The notes beneath the pieces were generated by a model. The model saw only the letters and a list, made by a program, of their open reading frames with translations. It did not search any database and had not been told where the DNA came from. 64,000 nt of DNA from the NCBI GenBank assembly GCA_934589225.1, contig CAKTNS010000001.1, positions 62,001 to 126,000 on the forward strand. Reading direction: 5' to 3'. Numbering within the stretch: the stretch's first letter is position 1; each line of letters starts with the position of its first letter. Source of the DNA: an uncultured Oscillospiraceae bacterium. Lineage in GTDB: Bacteria; Bacillota; Clostridia; Oscillospirales; Oscillospiraceae. Below are positions 63,043-64,000 of the stretch, piece by piece. Made by a program: the position numbers and the translations under genes.

Positions 63043-63732
63043 TCAATTTTTTACTTTGTAGGGCCGGAAATTCAGGTAGTCCGCAGACAGAAGCCGGTAT
63101 TCGACCCCATCCCACAGCCCTTCCATGGCAAGACGGTGGCTGGCCCCGTGGAGATGGCCGTAAAAGCACTGCCGCACTTCGTATTTTTTTAGAAGCTCCA
63201 ATATCTCCATGCAGGTGTAGCCCTTATATCTGGGGGGATAATGCAGGAACACCAGCTTCTGCCGCTCCCCTGCCGCCTTTAAGGAGGCTTCCAGGCGCAT
63301 CAGCTCCCGCCGAAACACCTTTTCGTCGTGGGCTCCGGACCGTTCTTCCTCAAAAAACCAGCCTCTGGTGCCGCAAATGGCCACATCTTCATAAAAGAAG
63401 CAGTTGTTATTCAAAAGGTGCATCTGGGTAAACCCCTGTTCCAGGCAGAATTTTTCAAATTTTGCCTGGGTGCTCCACCAGTAATCATGGTTTCCTTTTA
63501 AAATGATCTTTTCTCCGGGAATCTCCTGCAGCCAGGCAAAGTCCTCTCGGGCACCGGGCAGGTCCAGGGCCCAGCTCAGATCCCCCATCAGGACCGTTGT
63601 GTCCTCCGGGCCGATCACCGACATACCCTGCCGGAGCTTTTCCATATACCCGACCCAGGCTCCGCCGAATACATCCATGGGCTTCGGCGCTCCCAGGCAC
63701 AGATGCAGATCTCCAATGGCATACAGCGCCAC
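63043..63732 (-). CDS. Calcineurin-like metallophosphoesterase
   Basis: A 229-residue two-metal phosphoesterase. Motifs in order are YAIGDLHLC (3-11), VLMGDLSWALD (about 48-58), LKGNHDYWW (about 77-85), FLHYPPRY (about 160) and FYGHLHGASH (about 195). The start is GTG at 63732 with GGGGAGGTGAG upstream; the frame upstream of it belongs to the preceding gene's region. It follows the partial gene at the edge by 5 bases. The substrate is unknown. Confidence 0.9.
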   Translation of the reverse strand: MALYAIGDLHLCLGAPKPMDVFGGAWVGYMEKLRQGMSVIGPEDTTVLMGDLSWALDLPGAREDFAWLQEIPGEKIILKGNHDYWWSTQAKFEKFCLEQGFTQMHLLNNNCFFYEDVAICGTRGWFFEEERSGAHDEKVFRRELMRLEASLKAAGERQKLVFLHYPPRYKGYTCMEILELLKKYEVRQCFYGHLHGASHRLAMEGLWDGVEYRLLSADYLNFRPYKVKN

Positions 63733-63737
63733 AGCAC

Positions 63738-64000
63738 TCACCTCCCCAGATTCAGATAGTCCCGCACCGCATTGTGGGAAAAGCCCAAAAGGGTTTCCAG
63801 GGTCTGGGCATCCAGAGCCGGATTCCGGTCCGACAGCATCAGGCACAGCCGATTCTCTCCGCTTTTTGCCCGATAGTCCTGGGCCCCCGCGTATGCCATG
63901 GCCCCATAGGGAGAAATCAGGCAGCCGTAGTTTTTGAGAACCCCGGTCAGGGTCAGTTCCAGCCGCTCCCGGCTCACGACACCTACAAACAAAATGGTTT
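63738..64000 (-). CDS. C-terminal fragment, threonine synthase-like (5' end beyond window)
   Basis: The frame is open to the right edge, and about 87 residues are visible. The pattern GCLISPYGAMAYAGAQDYRA, then LCLMLSDRNPALDAQTLETL, resembles the end of threonine synthases (D-P-H-T-A-V-A, then V-L-S-T-A-S-P-x-K-F). The usual DPHT and STASP are altered to SPYG and SDRNP. It may be a diverged PLP-dependent enzyme or a non-catalytic relative. The metallophosphoesterase gene follows by 5 bases. Confidence 0.42.
   Translation of the reverse strand, partial: TILFVGVVSRERLELTLTGVLKNYGCLISPYGAMAYAGAQDYRAKSGENRLCLMLSDRNPALDAQTLETLLGFSHNAVRDYLNLGR

Noticed and set aside
61594..63192. Open frame of 532 codons opposite tig
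   Set aside because: Leucine- and histidine-rich antisense translation of the acidic tig gene; no ribosome site.

Overview
The window looks like a chromosomal stretch from a moderately GC-rich, spore-forming Clostridia bacterium, probably of the Oscillospirales/Ruminococcaceae type. The evidence is a spoIIAA-spoIIAB-sigF operon, yqfC/yqfD, a YlbJ-like protein and yunB, together with a T-box in front of valS, a type III glutamine synthetase, CarD and Asp23 proteins, and Firmicutes-style gene orders. The lineage is inferred from gene content only. I found no rRNA, tRNA, CRISPR array, transposase or prophage gene. Genes are dense, often overlapping by 4-20 bases, and nearly all have a clear AGGAGG-type ribosome binding site.

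Layout. Positions 1-17000 hold housekeeping and sporulation genes, almost all on the minus strand: uvrC (cut by the left edge), an HPr-like protein, mutS2, recO, a tiny yqzL-like gene, era, ybeY, phoH, yqfD and yqfC. A plus-strand ylbJ-like gene and a small cysteine-rich protein follow, then ligA, yunB, pcrA and the spoIIA operon. Positions 17000-20300 hold valS with a complete T-box leader and promoter. Positions 20300-36300 are accessory: two GtrB-like glycosyltransferases and a multi-pass membrane protein, a eukaryotic-type glycogen branching enzyme, glutamine synthetase III, an Mbeg1-like hydrolase, an HD hydrolase, a radical SAM plus two GT4 glycosyltransferases, and a second UvrD-type helicase.

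Positions 36397-44582 hold the most striking unit, a single operon for phenylalanine and tyrosine synthesis (aroF, tyrA, aroB, aroA, aroC, pheA, an aroE-aroK fusion, aroQ). It sits behind a promoter and a 20-residue leader peptide containing Phe-(Tyr)5-Phe-Phe. The leader RNA can fold into a full set of alternative hairpins (anti-antiterminator, antiterminator, terminator). This is a textbook-type transcription attenuator, read here directly from the sequence, that should sense charged tRNA-Tyr and tRNA-Phe.

Positions 44600-50300 hold a GT4 glycosyltransferase, asnA, a second radical SAM/SPASM protein, a polysaccharide pyruvyl transferase-like protein, a HAD phosphatase and a CarD-like regulator. 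Positions 50500-54600 hold an operon asp23 - nusB - tsaD-like - xseA - xseB - ispA. A 153-base imperfect palindrome (54677-54829) lies between that operon and tepA. The right end holds ybaK, a TSCPD protein, and the protein quality-control cluster tig-clpP-clpX-lon-engB, followed by a metallophosphoesterase and the C-terminal part of a possible threonine synthase cut by the right edge.

The main regulatory finds are the aromatic attenuator, the valS T-box, a terminator hairpin carrying the next gene's -10 box in its stem, a palindrome on the glgB -35 box, and a UUCG-capped hairpin just before clpP.
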